DNA of 64,000 nucleotides. Origin: Pseudomonas sp. P818 (GTDB lineage: Bacteria > Pseudomonadota > Gammaproteobacteria > Pseudomonadales > Pseudomonadaceae). Shown piece after piece: positions 36,093-46,618 of this stretch (positions within the stretch are counted from its first letter, which is position 1; each line of letters opens with the position of its first letter). The notes below the pieces were generated by a model. That model worked only from the letters and a program-made list of their open reading frames with translations, made no database searches and was not told the origin of the DNA. The translations under genes and the position numbers were made by a program. The DNA is taken from NCBI RefSeq assembly GCF_000418555.1, contig NZ_ATKM01000009.1, forward strand, positions 62,001-126,000, in the 5' to 3' direction.

Positions 36093-36572
36093 ATGAAGAA
36101 AAGTTCTGCACAAGGTGCCGAAGATCCGATTCTGCAGTGGGTGACCTTTCGCCTGGACAACGAGACCTATGGCATCAACGTGATGCAGGTGCAGGAAGTC
36201 CTGCGCTACACGGAGATCGCTCCGGTGCCGGGTGCGCCGAGCTACGTGCTTGGCATCATCAACCTGCGTGGCAACGTGGTGACCGTGATCGATACCCGCC
36301 AGCGCTTCGGCCTGGGCTCGGCGCCGGTGACTGACAATACCCGTATCGTCATCATCGAAGCGGACAAGCAAGTGGTCGGCATCCTGGTTGATAGCGTGGC
36401 CGAGGTGGTCTACCTGCGTCAGTCCGAGATCGAGACCGCACCGAACGTCGGTAACGACGAGTCGGCCAAGTTCATCCAGGGCGTGTGCAACAAGAACGGC
36501 GAGCTGCTGATCCTGGTCGAGCTGGACAAGATGATGTCCGAGGAAGAATGGTCGGAGCTGGAGAGCATCTGA
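36093..36572 (+). CDS. cheW: Chemotaxis coupling protein CheW
   Basis: 159-aa two-lobed SH3-like protein bridging receptors and CheA. Signature stretches YGINVMQVQEVLRY and LGIINLRGNVVTVIDTR are intact. The upstream gap holds a perfect 14-bp palindrome (GCGGGTCGACCCGC, 36041-36054) of unknown role. Confidence 0.96.
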   Translation: MKKSSAQGAEDPILQWVTFRLDNETYGINVMQVQEVLRYTEIAPVPGAPSYVLGIINLRGNVVTVIDTRQRFGLGSAPVTDNTRIVIIEADKQVVGILVDSVAEVVYLRQSEIETAPNVGNDESAKFIQGVCNKNGELLILVELDKMMSEEEWSELESI

Positions 36573-36575
36573 GCC

Positions 36576-36998
36576 ATGTCCGAGTTTGCCATGCTCGCTG
36601 CGGCCCTGGCCTTTCTGGCCTTGCTATGCGTGGCACTGGGTATCGTCTGCAATGGCCTGTATCGCAACCAGCAGCGTCTGCTGGTCGAGCAGGCCAAGCG
36701 TGACGCCGCGCGCGATGCGCGGATCAAGGAACTGAGCAAGCGCCTCGATACCTATCTGACCGGCAGCATCCGCATGGGCGAGGAGCTGCATGAGCTGCGC
36801 CGGGTGGTGGCGCCGCTGCCGGACAAGGTCAGCCAGATCGAGCAGCGCGATCCCAGCAGTCTGTCCTTCACCCAGGCGGCGCGCCTGGTGGGTATGGGGG
36901 CCAGCGTCGAGGACCTGACCCAGTCCTGTGGCCTGAGCAAGGCCGAGGCAGAGCTGATCAGCCGTCTGCACAAGCCCAAGGCAGGGCAGGCGCAATAG
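36576..36998 (+). CDS. DUF2802 membrane-anchored protein of unknown function
   Basis: 140 aa. One N-terminal transmembrane helix (about 4-26), then a coiled region (about 27-95), then a compact C-terminal motif SFTQAARLVGMGASVEDLT ending in SKAEAELISRLHK, the DUF2802 pattern. It starts 3 bp after cheW and so belongs to the chemotaxis transcript. The family recurs next to flagellar/chemotaxis genes in Pseudomonas (from memory). No function is assigned here. Confidence 0.8.
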   Translation: MSEFAMLAAALAFLALLCVALGIVCNGLYRNQQRLLVEQAKRDAARDARIKELSKRLDTYLTGSIRMGEELHELRRVVAPLPDKVSQIEQRDPSSLSFTQAARLVGMGASVEDLTQSCGLSKAEAELISRLHKPKAGQAQ

Positions 36999-37104
36999 CA
37001 CTCTGCGTTTGAGCGCATCGTTGATGCGTATCCGGCGGGCAGGCGCTGCTACCCGCGCAATTACCTGACTTGTTTATTCGAAGCGTCCGTGGTGCTGCAG
37101 TTGC

Positions 37105-37446
37105 TCAGCTCGCCGGTCCCTTGAGCTGGCGCAATGGCGGCGTGACGTCGCGCTCCGCGTCCGCTTCGAAACCAGGCGGGGTCTTGCCCTGCAGATACCA
37201 GGCGAAGGCGATGATTTCCGCGATGCAGCGATACAGCGCTTCGGGAATGGCGTCGCCCAACTCCAGGCGCGCGAGCAGGCGCACCAGTTCGGCATTCTCA
37301 TAAATCGGCACTTCGTACTCGCGGGCGATGGCGAGGATGGCTTCGGCCAGTTCGTCATCACCCTTGGCGCTGAGCACCGGCGCGTTTTGCCCATCGTAGT
37401 TGAGGGCTATAGCCTGACGGACTTCGGGTTGCGGCTTGCGGCTCAT
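37105..37446 (-). CDS. Stand-alone FlhB C-domain protein (FlhX-like)
   Basis: 113-aa homologue of the cytosolic C-domain of FlhB/YscU without membrane helices. It aligns from QAIALNYDG through KGDDELAEAILAIAREYEVPIYEN to a helix around ALYRCIAEIIAFAWYLQG. The NPTH autocleavage motif is absent, so it starts about where the cleaved FlhB fragment would start. It overlaps the upstream FliK-like gene by 4 bp (ATGA). Such FlhX proteins can replace the FlhB C-fragment in some bacteria; its role here is inferred. Confidence 0.82.
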   Translation of the reverse strand: MSRKPQPEVRQAIALNYDGQNAPVLSAKGDDELAEAILAIAREYEVPIYENAELVRLLARLELGDAIPEALYRCIAEIIAFAWYLQGKTPPGFEADAERDVTPPLRQLKGPAS

Positions 37447-38972
37447 GCGGTTTCATCCACCCAGCGTTGTTCCAGCGAAGTCTTCGGCCCCTGTGGCGGC
37501 ATGCCCTGGCTGCAGGCCAGTTCACCGACTTCCAGCCCCGCGGCCAGCAGGCGTTCACGCAGGTGGCCCAGCTCGGCATTGATCAGATGGGTGGTTTCGG
37601 CGCGTTCGGCCCACAGCTGGCTGGACAGGCTGCCGCGCAGCAGTTGCGCACGCACCTGCAAAGGGCCGAGATGATCGAGTTCGAAGGCCAGTTCCACTCG
37701 CCAGAGCGTTTCCTTCTGCTCCGATTTTTCCGTCTTGCCGCTGTCTTCACGCTGCAACTTGACCTGTAGGGGAATCACTTCCTGCTGGTGGCGCATGGGC
37801 AGCTCCAGCTGCCAGGTGGTTAGCAGATTGCCGTTGGCGTCCACCTGGGTTTGCGCCAGGCTCGATAGCTGGTGGGTCTGCAGTCGCGAGACGGCTGCCG
37901 CGGCGAGCTTCAACAGGGTTTCCAGATCGGCCTCGCCATCCATGTTCTGCAGCAGGCGCGAGGGCAGGGGGAAGGTGAGTGCCTGTTGTCGCGACGAGCC
38001 GGCCGCGTTGACGCCGAGCAGTTGCCGGGCCAGGTTGGGCAGATTCTGGTTGAGTGCGTTCTGCAGGCCGGCGAGGGTACTGGCGCCTCCTGGCAGCTGT
38101 GGCACCAGTTGGGCAATCAGGCGCAGCAGGTTGGCTTTCAGGTCCTGTGCCAGTGCGCTGGTCTGGCCCTGCAGCAGCTTGGCTTCGAGCAGCACGCCAC
38201 TGCTTTCCAGGGCCTGTGCCAGACCTTTGGCTGTGCTCAGCTGGGTACTGTCGGGCAGGGCGCCGAGCAGCTTGTCGATGCTGCCGCGCAGTGCTTCATC
38301 GCCACCGCTCAGGTTCTGCAGGCCCTTGAACAGATCCTCCAGTGAAGCCTGGCGATTCTGCTGGGCGGCCAGTTGCTGGCCCAGTACCAGTTGATCGAGA
38401 CGGCCACTGAGCGGCAGGAAGGCGAGGCTCTGGCTGCCCTGAACCTGAGCGCTGAGCAGGCTGCCGATCGGCAGTGCCAGCGGGCTGTCGAGTGCCAGCT
38501 TGTTGCCGGCGAGCGGCGTATTGAGCAGATTGACCACCAGGCGATAGACCGTCTGCGCGCCCTGCGGCGGCAAAATGTCGCGGCTGACGACTTTGCCCTG
38601 GACCAGGGTGCCGGGCGGCAGCTGCTGCAGATCGAGGCTGGTCAGTGGCTTGTCGCCGCCTGCCTGCAGCGCCACTGCCAGGCGCGTATCCGACAGCGCG
38701 GTGACCACCAGCGCGCTACCCTGAGCCAGCGGCCTGGGGCTTTCGGCCTGCAGAGTCGCCTGCTTGCCCCCTTCGAGCGTCAGTTTCAGCAGCAGCTGAA
38801 AACTCTGCGCCTGTTCACGAACCGTGACTACTTCTGCCTTGGCGCTTTCGCCGGCCGCCAACATGCCTTCCAGCGGCTGCAGCAGGCGCACGGCCATGTC
38901 GGCAGCGGTGGCGGTGTTGCGAATCACCGGTGCCGAGGGAGGAAGCGGGCGTGGGCTGCTGATTTCGCTCAT
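37443..38972 (-). CDS. Second FliK-like (Flg_hook domain) protein
   Basis: 509 aa, low-complexity and L/Q/A-rich, with a FliK-type C-terminal domain (about 405-490): LDHLGPLQVRAQLLRGSLS, then INAELGHLRERLLAAGLEVGEL. It differs from the main FliK (15769) by a long leucine-rich N-terminal region containing OB-like strands (about 50-180). It is co-transcribed with the FlhB-C protein, convergent to the chemotaxis operon. Whether it is exported or acts as a ruler is unknown. Confidence 0.78.
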   Translation of the reverse strand: MSEISSPRPLPPSAPVIRNTATAADMAVRLLQPLEGMLAAGESAKAEVVTVREQAQSFQLLLKLTLEGGKQATLQAESPRPLAQGSALVVTALSDTRLAVALQAGGDKPLTSLDLQQLPPGTLVQGKVVSRDILPPQGAQTVYRLVVNLLNTPLAGNKLALDSPLALPIGSLLSAQVQGSQSLAFLPLSGRLDQLVLGQQLAAQQNRQASLEDLFKGLQNLSGGDEALRGSIDKLLGALPDSTQLSTAKGLAQALESSGVLLEAKLLQGQTSALAQDLKANLLRLIAQLVPQLPGGASTLAGLQNALNQNLPNLARQLLGVNAAGSSRQQALTFPLPSRLLQNMDGEADLETLLKLAAAAVSRLQTHQLSSLAQTQVDANGNLLTTWQLELPMRHQQEVIPLQVKLQREDSGKTEKSEQKETLWRVELAFELDHLGPLQVRAQLLRGSLSSQLWAERAETTHLINAELGHLRERLLAAGLEVGELACSQGMPPQGPKTSLEQRWVDETA

Positions 38973-39083
38973 GGGCTCTCATTTAGCTGATGGTGTACGG
39001 CGAGTACAGCCTGCGGCCGGGTTGCCTGCGACAGATTAACACCCTGTCGAAAATGCTGACTGCGGGGACAGTGGTGCGCCATG

Positions 39084-39089
39084 TATAAT
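39084..39089 (+). promoter_or_regulatory. Candidate -10 box for the ccm operon
   Basis: A perfect TATAAT at 39084-39089 lies in the 199-bp divergent gap, 82 bp before ccmA. No good -35 is at 16-18 bp (nearest TTGACT-like CTGACT is 22 bp away), so an activator or another start is possible. Confidence 0.45.
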
Positions 39090-39171
39090 GCCGGCCCGCT
39101 GCGCACCACACTTCCGGCACGCCTCAGTATAGCGGCCGGAGCACCGTCGACTTTAACCCTGCCAGGTATCG

Positions 39172-39816
39172 ATGACCCGTCCCGTTCCCCTTCTCGAAGC
39201 CGTGGCGCTCAGCTGTGAGCGGGACTGGCGCATGCTTTTCGAGCAGCTGCATTTCGCCCTGCAGCCAGGCGACATGTTGCAGATCAGCGGTCCCAACGGC
39301 AGCGGCAAGACCAGCCTGCTGCGTCTGCTCGCCGGGCTGCGTCAGCCGACCTCCGGCGACATCCTCCTGCAGGGCCAGGCGCTGGCCGAGCAGCGCAGCG
39401 AGCTGGCGCGCAATCTTCTGTGGATCGGTCATGCAGCCGGGATCAAGGGCCTTTTGAGCGCCGAGGAGAACCTGGCCTGGCTCTGCGCATTGCATCGCCC
39501 GGCAGGCCGCGACGCCATCTGGCAGGCGCTGGAAGCGGTCGGCCTGCGCGGTTTCGAGGACGTTCCCTGTCACACCCTGTCCGCCGGTCAACAGCGCCGA
39601 GTGGCCCTGGCGCGCCTGTATCTGGAAGACACGCCGCCGTTGTGGGTGCTCGATGAGCCCTTCACCGCGCTGGACAAGAGCGGCGTGGCGCAACTCGAAG
39701 CGCACCTGGCCGGCCACTGCGAGCGCGGCGGCGTGGTGGTGCTGACCACCCACCACAGCCTGCAGCACAAGCCGGCCACCTATCGCGATCTGGATCTGGG
39801 GCAGTACGCCGCATGA
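39172..39816 (+). CDS. ccmA: Heme exporter ATP-binding protein CcmA
   Basis: 214-aa ABC ATPase: Walker [10 protein letters not shown], signature [14 protein letters not shown], Walker B LWVLDEP. With CcmB (and CcmC) it forms the CcmABC complex that releases holo-CcmE in cytochrome c maturation. ATG 39172; its TGA overlaps the ccmB ATG. Confidence 0.96.
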   Translation: MTRPVPLLEAVALSCERDWRMLFEQLHFALQPGDMLQISGPNGSGKTSLLRLLAGLRQPTSGDILLQGQALAEQRSELARNLLWIGHAAGIKGLLSAEENLAWLCALHRPAGRDAIWQALEAVGLRGFEDVPCHTLSAGQQRRVALARLYLEDTPPLWVLDEPFTALDKSGVAQLEAHLAGHCERGGVVVLTTHHSLQHKPATYRDLDLGQYAA

Positions 39817-40484
39817 GCAACGTCTTCACACAGCTGCTTTCGCGCGAAATGCGTCTGCTCGCTCGCCGCCCGTCCGACCTGGCCAACCCGCTGGTGTTCT
39901 TCGCCATCGTCATCGCCCTGTTCCCGCTGGCGGTAGGGCCGGAAACCCAATTGTTGCAAACCCTTTCCCCTGGCCTGGTGTGGGTGGCAGCGCTTTTGGC
40001 CGTCCTGCTCTCGCTGGACGGGCTTTTCCGCAGTGATTTCGAGGACGGCTCGCTGGAGCAGTGGGTCCTTTCGTCGCACCCCCTGCCTCTTCTGGTGTTG
40101 GCCAAGGTGCTGGCACACTGGCTTTTCAGCGGTCTGGCGCTGGTTTTGCTGGCACCTGTGCTGGCGCTGATGCTCGGTCTGCCCGGGCGTTGCCTGCCGG
40201 TACTGCTGATTTCCCTGCTGCTCGGCACCCCGGTGCTGAGCCTGCTCGGTGCGGTGGGCGCGGCGCTTACCGTTGGTCTCAAGCGCGGTGGTCTGCTGCT
40301 GGCGCTGCTGATCCTGCCGCTGTACATCCCGGTGCTGATTCTTGGCAGCGGGGCGTTGCAGGCGGCCCTGCAAGGACTGCCGGCTAGCGGCCACCTGTTG
40401 TGGCTGGCCAGCCTCACCGCTCTGGCGGTTACCCTGACACCTTTTGCGATAGCCGCCGGCCTGACCATCAGTGTCGGCGAATAA
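39813..40484 (+). CDS. ccmB: Heme exporter membrane protein CcmB
   Basis: 223-aa membrane protein with about six helices, partner of CcmA. The start [21 protein letters not shown] is typical. ATGA overlap with ccmA. Confidence 0.95.
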   Translation: MSNVFTQLLSREMRLLARRPSDLANPLVFFAIVIALFPLAVGPETQLLQTLSPGLVWVAALLAVLLSLDGLFRSDFEDGSLEQWVLSSHPLPLLVLAKVLAHWLFSGLALVLLAPVLALMLGLPGRCLPVLLISLLLGTPVLSLLGAVGAALTVGLKRGGLLLALLILPLYIPVLILGSGALQAALQGLPASGHLLWLASLTALAVTLTPFAIAAGLTISVGE

Positions 40485-40543
40485 GAACGAACCGTGATAC
40501 CTGACCGACAGCAGTCGAGCCAGGCCTGAATGATGAGTCGAGC

Positions 40544-41299
40544 ATGAACTGGACGTGGTTTCACAAATGGGGTTCGCCCAAGTGGTTCTATGAGATGAGC
40601 GGCCGCTGGCTGCCCTGGCTCAGCATCGCTGCCGTATTGCTGACCGTCGCCGGCCTGGTCTGGGGCCTGGCCTTCGCACCGCCGGATTACCAGCAGGGCA
40701 ACAGCTTTCGCATCATCTACATTCATGTTCCGGCTGCTTTTCTGGCCCAATCCATCTACGTGACACTCGCCATCGCCGGCCTGGTGGGGCTGGTGTGGAA
40801 GATGAAACTGGCCGATGTCGCCCTGCAGCAGGCCGCGCCCATCGGTGCCTGGATGACCGCCATCGCGCTGCTCACCGGCGCCATCTGGGGCAAGCCGACC
40901 TGGGGCACCTACTGGGTCTGGGATGCGCGTCTGACCTCGATGTTGATCCTGCTGTTCCTCTATTTCGGTGTCATCGCCCTGGGCAACGCCATCAGCAACC
41001 GCGACAGTGCTGCCAAAGCCTGTGCCGTGCTGGCCATTGTCGGCGTGATCAATATCCCGATCATCAAATACTCGGTGGAGTGGTGGAACTCGCTGCACCA
41101 GACCGCCACTTTCAAGATCACCGAGAAGCCGGCCATGCCGGTGGAAATGTGGCTGCCGCTGCTGCTGGCGGTGCTGGGCTTCTACTGCTTCTTCGGTGCC
41201 GTGCTGCTGTACCGCATGCGTCTGGAAGTACTCAAGCGCGAATCGCGCAGCAGCTGGGTGAAGACCGAAGTGCAGAACCTGGTGGAGGGCAAGGCATGA
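40544..41299 (+). CDS. ccmC: Heme lyase-type membrane protein CcmC
   Basis: 251-aa six-helix protein of the heme-handling superfamily. The tryptophan-rich periplasmic motif is visible as [13 protein letters not shown], with flanking heme-ligand histidines ([13 protein letters not shown]). It attaches heme to CcmE. It lies 59 bp after ccmB; the stop overlaps ccmD. Confidence 0.96.
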   Translation: MNWTWFHKWGSPKWFYEMSGRWLPWLSIAAVLLTVAGLVWGLAFAPPDYQQGNSFRIIYIHVPAAFLAQSIYVTLAIAGLVGLVWKMKLADVALQQAAPIGAWMTAIALLTGAIWGKPTWGTYWVWDARLTSMLILLFLYFGVIALGNAISNRDSAAKACAVLAIVGVINIPIIKYSVEWWNSLHQTATFKITEKPAMPVEMWLPLLLAVLGFYCFFGAVLLYRMRLEVLKRESRSSWVKTEVQNLVEGKA

Positions 41300-41472
41300 G
41301 CTTCTCGTCCTTTTCCGAATTCCTCGCCATGGGCACCCATGGCGCCTACGTCTGGAGCGCCTACGGCATCAGCTTGGCGATCCTGGCGTTGAATGTGGTG
41401 CTGCCGATCCTGGCGCGCCGCCGTTACCTGCAAGACGAGGCGCGCCGTTTGCGCCGGGAGAAGTCGAAGTGA
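41296..41472 (+). CDS. ccmD: Heme exporter small protein CcmD
   Basis: 58-aa single-helix protein: short polar N-terminus, transmembrane helix about 18-40, and a strongly basic cytosolic tail ([18 protein letters not shown]). It helps release holo-CcmE from CcmC. ATG 41296 overlaps the ccmC stop (ATGA), and its TGA overlaps the ccmE GTG. Confidence 0.93.
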   Translation: MSFSSFSEFLAMGTHGAYVWSAYGISLAILALNVVLPILARRRYLQDEARRLRREKSK

Positions 41473-41957
41473 ATCCGGTTCGCAAGAAACGCCTGTACAT
41501 CGTCCTGGCCATCCTCTGCGGCGTCAGCATCGCCGTCGCCTTGGCGCTGACCGCGCTGCAGGAGAACATCAACCTGTTCTACACCCCGAGCCAGATCGCC
41601 AATGGCGAGGCCCCAGAGGGCACGCGCATTCGCGCCGGCGGTCTGGTGGAAGAGGGCTCGGTCAAGCGTTCGCCCGATTCGCTGGAAGTGGATTTCGTCG
41701 TCACCGATGGCGCCCACGGCGTGACCATCCGCTACAGCGGCATCCTCCCGGATCTGTTCCGCGAGGGGCAGGGTATCGTCGCGCTTGGACGCGTCAATGA
41801 GCAGGGCGTGCTGGTGGCCGACGAGGTACTGGCCAAGCACGACGAGAACTACATGCCGCCTGAAGTCATGCAGGCGCTGGAAAAGAGCGGAATGATGCAG
41901 AAGCACAATGAGGCCAAAGCCGCCAAACAGGGCTATCAGCAGGAGAGTGCACAATGA
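41469..41957 (+). CDS. ccmE: Periplasmic heme chaperone CcmE
   Basis: 162-aa membrane-anchored OB-fold protein. The covalent heme ligand is H124 in [13 protein letters not shown], with Y128 nearby. N-terminal anchor about 8-28. GTG start 41469, coupled to ccmD. Confidence 0.96.
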   Translation: MNPVRKKRLYIVLAILCGVSIAVALALTALQENINLFYTPSQIANGEAPEGTRIRAGGLVEEGSVKRSPDSLEVDFVVTDGAHGVTIRYSGILPDLFREGQGIVALGRVNEQGVLVADEVLAKHDENYMPPEVMQALEKSGMMQKHNEAKAAKQGYQQESAQ

Positions 41958-43927
41958 TCCCCGAGCTTGGCCATCTGGCGATGATCCTGGCGCTGTGCCT
42001 GTGCCTGGTTCAGGCGACGCTGCCGCTGGTCGGCGCCTGGCGCGGTGACCATCAGTGGATGAGCCTGGCGCAGCCGGCCGCCTGGGGGCAGTTCGCCTTC
42101 CTGTTGTTCTCCTTCCTGTGTCTGACCTACGCCTTCATGGTCGACGACTTCTCCGTCGCCTACGTGGCCAACAACTCCAACAGCGCGCTGCCCTGGTACT
42201 ACAAGTTCAGTGCGGTATGGGGCGCACACGAAGGCTCTCTGCTGCTGTGGGCATTGATCCTGGCCGGCTGGACCTTCGCCGTGGCGATCTTCTCGCGCCA
42301 CCTGCCGGAAGAGATGCTCGCCCGCGTACTGGCGGTGATGGGCATGATCAGCGTCGGCTTCCTGCTGTTTCTGATCGTTACCTCCAACCCCTTCGAGCGT
42401 CTGCTGCCGAACTCGCCGGTCGACGGCCGCGACCTCAACCCGCTGCTGCAGGACTTCGGTCTGATCGTGCATCCGCCGATGCTGTACATGGGCTATGTCG
42501 GCTTCTCGGTGGCCTTCGCCTTCGCCATCGCCGCGCTGCTCGGCGGCAAGCTGGACGCTGCCTGGGCGCGCTGGTCGCGTCCGTGGACCATCGTCGCCTG
42601 GGCCTTCCTCGGCATCGGTATCGCGCTCGGCTCCTGGTGGGCCTACTACGAACTGGGCTGGGGTGGCTGGTGGTTCTGGGACCCGGTGGAGAACGCCTCC
42701 TTCATGCCCTGGCTGGTGGGCACGGCGCTGATCCACTCTTTGGCCGTGACGGAAAAGCGCGGCGTGTTCAAGAGCTGGACGGTGCTGCTGGCCATCGCCG
42801 CGTTTTCCTTAAGCCTGCTGGGGACCTTCCTGGTGCGTTCCGGCGTGCTCACCTCGGTGCATGCCTTTGCCACCGACCCGGAGCGCGGCGTGTTCATCCT
42901 CGCCTTCCTGCTGGTGGTGGTCGGCGGTTCGCTGGCGCTGTTCGCCGTACGCGCGCCGGTGGTCAAGAGCCAGGTCGGCTTTGGCCTGTGGTCGCGTGAA
43001 ACCCTGCTGCTGGTCAACAACATCGTGCTGGTGGTGTCGGCTGCGATGATCCTGCTCGGCACCCTCTACCCGCTGGTGCTCGATGCCCTGACTGGCGCCA
43101 AGCTGTCGGTTGGCCCGCCTTACTTCAACGCGCTGTTCCTGCCGCTGATGGCGTTGTTGATGGCGGTGATCAGCGTCGGCGTACTGGTGCGCTGGAAGGA
43201 CACCCCGCTGAAGTGGCTGGGCAGCATGCTGACGCCGGTGCTGGTCGCCAGCGTGATGCTGGCGGTTGCCGCGACCTTCCTGCATGGTGATTTCCACTGG
43301 GCCGTGCTGGCCGTCTGCCTGCTGGCGTTCTGGGTGATCCTCGGCGGCGTGCGCGACATTCTCGACAAGACCCGCCACAAGGGTCTGCTCAAGGGGCTGC
43401 CGAGTCTCGGCCGTAGCTACTGGGGCATGCAGATGGCGCACCTGGGGTTCGCCGTGTGTGCGCTGGGCGTGGTGCTGACCAGCCTGGGCAGCTACGAGCG
43501 CGACCTGCGCATGGCGCCGGGAGATTCGGTTGAGCTGGCGGGCTATCGCTTCCAGTTCGATGGCGCCGTGCATCACGAAGGCCCCAACTTCATCTCTGAC
43601 AAGGGCACGGTGCGTGTCTTCGACGGTGAGCGGCAGATCAAGGTGCTGCACCCGGAGAAGCGCCTGTACACCGTGCAACAGTCGACCATGACCGAGGCGG
43701 GCATCGATGCCGGTTTCACCCGCGATCTGTTCGTCGCCCTGGGTGAGCCGCTGGAGCAGGGGGCCTGGGCCGTGCGCATTCACATCAAGCCCTTCGTGCG
43801 CTGGATCTGGCTCGGCGGCCTGTTGATGGCCTTCGGCGGCTTCCTCGCCGCGGCCGACAAGCGCTACCGGATCAAGGTGCGCACCCGGGTGCGCGACGCC
43901 CTGGGCTTGCAGGAGGCCAGCGTATGA
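41954..43927 (+). CDS. ccmF: Cytochrome c heme lyase subunit CcmF
   Basis: 657-aa membrane protein with about 14-15 helices. The WWD-type motif [19 protein letters not shown] is intact, and [13 protein letters not shown] supplies a conserved His. It ligates heme to apocytochrome with CcmH/CcmI. ATGA overlaps on both sides. Confidence 0.97.
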   Translation: MIPELGHLAMILALCLCLVQATLPLVGAWRGDHQWMSLAQPAAWGQFAFLLFSFLCLTYAFMVDDFSVAYVANNSNSALPWYYKFSAVWGAHEGSLLLWALILAGWTFAVAIFSRHLPEEMLARVLAVMGMISVGFLLFLIVTSNPFERLLPNSPVDGRDLNPLLQDFGLIVHPPMLYMGYVGFSVAFAFAIAALLGGKLDAAWARWSRPWTIVAWAFLGIGIALGSWWAYYELGWGGWWFWDPVENASFMPWLVGTALIHSLAVTEKRGVFKSWTVLLAIAAFSLSLLGTFLVRSGVLTSVHAFATDPERGVFILAFLLVVVGGSLALFAVRAPVVKSQVGFGLWSRETLLLVNNIVLVVSAAMILLGTLYPLVLDALTGAKLSVGPPYFNALFLPLMALLMAVISVGVLVRWKDTPLKWLGSMLTPVLVASVMLAVAATFLHGDFHWAVLAVCLLAFWVILGGVRDILDKTRHKGLLKGLPSLGRSYWGMQMAHLGFAVCALGVVLTSLGSYERDLRMAPGDSVELAGYRFQFDGAVHHEGPNFISDKGTVRVFDGERQIKVLHPEKRLYTVQQSTMTEAGIDAGFTRDLFVALGEPLEQGAWAVRIHIKPFVRWIWLGGLLMAFGGFLAAADKRYRIKVRTRVRDALGLQEASV

Positions 43928-44463
43928 GACGTTTGCTGCTGCTGTTGCCGCTGCTGGCATTTCTGGCGATTGCCGTATTTCTCTACCGCGGCCTGTTTCT
44001 CGATCCGTCCGAGCTGCCCTCGGCGCTGATCGGCAAGCCGTTCCCGGCTTTCAGCCTGCCAGCGCTGGACGATCCCGAACGCACCCTGAGTGCGGATGAT
44101 CTCAAGGGCAGGCCTGCGCTGGTCAACGTCTGGGCCACCTGGTGCCCGGCCTGCCGTCACGAGCATCCGGTGCTGAACAAGCTGGCCGAGGCCGGTGTGG
44201 TGATCCACGGCATCAACTACAAGGATCAGCGCGAGCCGGCGCAGAAGTGGCTGCGTGACCTGCACAACCCCTACCAGCTCAATATCGAGGATGCCAAGGG
44301 CAGCCTGGGGCTGGACCTGGGGGTGTACGGCGCGCCGGAGACCTTTTTCGTCGACGCCAAGGGCATCATCCGCCACAAGTACGTCGGGGCCATCGACGAG
44401 CGCATCTGGCGCGAAAAGCTGGCGCCGATCTATCAAGAACTGGTCGACGAGGCCCAGCCATGA
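43924..44463 (+). CDS. ccmG: Thiol:disulfide interchange protein CcmG (DsbE)
   Basis: 179-aa membrane-tethered thioredoxin-like protein. Anchor about 4-22; active site WCPAC at about 73-77; the family's KPFPAFSLP near 38-46. It keeps CXXCH sites of apocytochrome c reduced. Overlaps ccmF and ccmH by 4 bp. Confidence 0.96.
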   Translation: MRRLLLLLPLLAFLAIAVFLYRGLFLDPSELPSALIGKPFPAFSLPALDDPERTLSADDLKGRPALVNVWATWCPACRHEHPVLNKLAEAGVVIHGINYKDQREPAQKWLRDLHNPYQLNIEDAKGSLGLDLGVYGAPETFFVDAKGIIRHKYVGAIDERIWREKLAPIYQELVDEAQP

Positions 44464-44948
44464 AGCGTTTGCTGATGTCCGCCGGTCTGGCGCTGGGCCT
44501 GTTGGCCAGCGCCCATGCCGCCATCGATACCTTCGAGTTCGCCAGCGAGGCCGAGCGCCAGCGCTATCGCAACCTGATCGAAGAGCTGCGCTGCCCGAAA
44601 TGCCAGAACCAGAACATCGCCGACTCCGATGCGCCGATCGCCATGGACCTGCGTGGCGAAATCTATCGCATGCTCGAAGAGGGCAAGAGCAACGAGGAGA
44701 TCATCGACTTCCTGGTTTCCCGCTATGGCGACTTCGTGCTCTACAAGCCACCGCTGACCAGCCGCACGCTGCTGCTCTGGTACGGTCCGGCCGGCCTGCT
44801 GCTGATAGGTTTCGGCGTGCTTGGGGTGATCGTCCTGCGCCGCCGTGGTCAGCAGAAGGATCGCTCCGCCGCTGGCCTCTCCCTTGATGAGCAGGCGCGC
44901 CTCGACGCGCTGCTCGCCCAAGCCTCTCAGGACAAGAAAGACCAATGA
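44460..44948 (+). CDS. ccmH: Cytochrome c maturation protein CcmH (CycL)
   Basis: 162-aa protein: signal peptide (about 1-20), redox motif LRCPKCQ (C45, C48), then one transmembrane helix about 102-124. It lacks the long TPR part found in E. coli CcmH, which is encoded here as the separate ccmI. Confidence 0.95.
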   Translation: MKRLLMSAGLALGLLASAHAAIDTFEFASEAERQRYRNLIEELRCPKCQNQNIADSDAPIAMDLRGEIYRMLEEGKSNEEIIDFLVSRYGDFVLYKPPLTSRTLLLWYGPAGLLLIGFGVLGVIVLRRRGQQKDRSAAGLSLDEQARLDALLAQASQDKKDQ

Positions 44949-46156
44949 TCGATTTCTGGTTGCCCGCCGGGCTGCTGTTGCTGACTGCTCTGGCGTTTCT
45001 GTTGATCCCGGTACTGCACATTCGCAAGCTGCAGGCCGAAGAAGACCGTACCGCACTCAACGTCACCCTCTATCAGGAACGCCTGCAGGAGCTGGAAGCC
45101 CAGCGCCAGGCCGGTGTGCTCGATGATGCGCAGATGCAGGCCGGTCGCGCCGAAGCGGCGCGCGAGCTGCTCGACGATACCGAAGGCGTGCAGCGCCGCA
45201 GCAGTGTGCTCGGCGGCAAGATCCCGCTGGTCTCGGCGCTGCTGGTGCCGGTACTCGGCGTGGCCCTGTACCTGCATTGGGGCGCGCTCGATCAGGTCGA
45301 GCAGACCCGTCAGCTGGCGGCCATGCAGCCGCAGAGCATCGAGGAAATGACCGCGCGCCTGGAGCAGACCGTCAAGCAGCAGCCGGACTCCGCCGAAGGT
45401 TGGTACTTCCTCGGCCGTACCTATATGGCGCAGGAGCGTGCCGGCGACGCCGCCAAGGCCTTCGAGCGCGCCGTGGAGATCGCCGGGCGTGCCCCGGAAC
45501 TGCTCGGCCAGTGGGCGCAGGCGCTGTATTTCGCCGAAGGCAAACAGTGGAACGAGCAATTGCAGGGGCTCACCGACGAGGCGTTGAAGGCCGATCCGGA
45601 AGAGGTCACCAGCCTGGGCCTGCTCGGCATCGCCGCCTATGAAAGTCAGCGCTATGCTGATGCAGTGCGCTACTGGGAGCGTCTGGTCGCCGTGCTGCCG
45701 GAGCAGGACCCGTCCCGCGCGGCCATCACTGGCGGCATAGAGCGTGCCCGGCAGCAGATGGGCGAGGGCGAGCAGCCCAGCGCTGCCGCCGAGCCGAGCG
45801 CCAAGGTGCATGCTCTGGAGGTCAGCGTGTCGTTGTCGCCCGAGGTACAGCAGAAGGTGCAGCCGGACGATGCCGTGTTCGTCTTCGCCCGCGCGCTCAG
45901 TGGCCCGCCGATGCCGTTGGCGGTCAAACGCCTGAAGGTCTCCGACCTGCCAGCGCAGATCAGCCTGTCCGATGTGGATGCGATGATGCCGGAACTGAAG
46001 ATTTCCCGATTCGATCAGGTGCAACTGGTGGCGCGCATTTCCCGCGCCGGTAATGCTACCCAGGGCGAGTGGACCGGCCAGACCGGCCCGGTCGCCAATA
46101 CCGCCCGTGACGTGCAGGCGCTGCTGATCGACAGCCGCGACGGGCAGGCCCAGTGA
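44945..46156 (+). CDS. ccmI: Cytochrome c maturation protein CcmI (CycH)
   Basis: 403 aa: two N-terminal transmembrane helices (about 3-22 and 96-115), then a TPR domain (about 135-280; [27 protein letters not shown]) that binds the C-terminus of apocytochrome c, and a C-terminal periplasmic domain. Overlaps ccmH by 4 bp and the next gene by 4 bp. Confidence 0.93.
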   Translation: MIDFWLPAGLLLLTALAFLLIPVLHIRKLQAEEDRTALNVTLYQERLQELEAQRQAGVLDDAQMQAGRAEAARELLDDTEGVQRRSSVLGGKIPLVSALLVPVLGVALYLHWGALDQVEQTRQLAAMQPQSIEEMTARLEQTVKQQPDSAEGWYFLGRTYMAQERAGDAAKAFERAVEIAGRAPELLGQWAQALYFAEGKQWNEQLQGLTDEALKADPEEVTSLGLLGIAAYESQRYADAVRYWERLVAVLPEQDPSRAAITGGIERARQQMGEGEQPSAAAEPSAKVHALEVSVSLSPEVQQKVQPDDAVFVFARALSGPPMPLAVKRLKVSDLPAQISLSDVDAMMPELKISRFDQVQLVARISRAGNATQGEWTGQTGPVANTARDVQALLIDSRDGQAQ

Positions 46157-46518
46157 AGCGCCTGGTGCTGGCCTGCTTGCTCGGGTTTGGCCTGAGTGGC
46201 TGCGTACTGCAGCAGCCGAGCGGGCCGGCTGGCGATCTGCCGCCAGCGCAGCAACCTGGCTCGTCCGCTGGCAAGTTGCCGCCTGTCCAGCAACCCTCGC
46301 ATCCGCGTTACGCGCCGCCGCCCGGGGTGAAAAGCCACTGGAATCCGGCCCTGGGGGTCTATGTGATCGAAGGTGCGCGAGACCTCTACTATCGCGAGCG
46401 CATCTTCTACCGCTGGGACGGCGGCTGGAGCTGGTCGCCACAAGCTGGCGGACCGTGGAAGGAAACCGACAGCTCGGGCATTCCACCGGGGTTGTTCCGG
46501 CAGTATCAGGATCGCTGA
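46153..46518 (+). CDS. Small putative lipoprotein, last gene of the ccm operon
   Basis: 121 aa. Signal peptide with lipobox LSGC (lipidated Cys at 17), a P/Q-rich spacer (about 20-55), then an aromatic compact domain ([35 protein letters not shown]; Y, W and R rich). GTG start 46153 overlaps the ccmI stop (GTGA). The family is not recognised. Tight coupling suggests co-expression with cytochrome c maturation, but no direct role can be inferred. A terminator follows. Confidence 0.78.
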   Translation: MKRLVLACLLGFGLSGCVLQQPSGPAGDLPPAQQPGSSAGKLPPVQQPSHPRYAPPPGVKSHWNPALGVYVIEGARDLYYRERIFYRWDGGWSWSPQAGGPWKETDSSGIPPGLFRQYQDR

Positions 46519-46573
46519 TCTCCGGGGCGGGTAAAGCCGCCACGTGAGCTTGGCGAGTCACCCTGAACAAATG

Positions 46574-46601
46574 AAAACGGCGCCCGAAGGCGCCGTTTTT
46601 T
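46574..46601. terminator. Bidirectional terminator between ccm operon and SLC13 gene
   Basis: AAAACGGCGCC-CGAA-GGCGCCGTTTTTT: 9-bp GC stem with GNRA-like loop and A/T tracts on both sides, placed between convergent genes. Confidence 0.95.
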
Positions 46602-46618
46602 GTGGCTGCGATCCAGGC

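Noticed and set aside
37014..37028. CGCATC-GTT-GATGCG as a terminator between the DUF2802 gene and the FlhB-C gene
   Set aside because: The stem is only 6 bp with no T tract on either strand.
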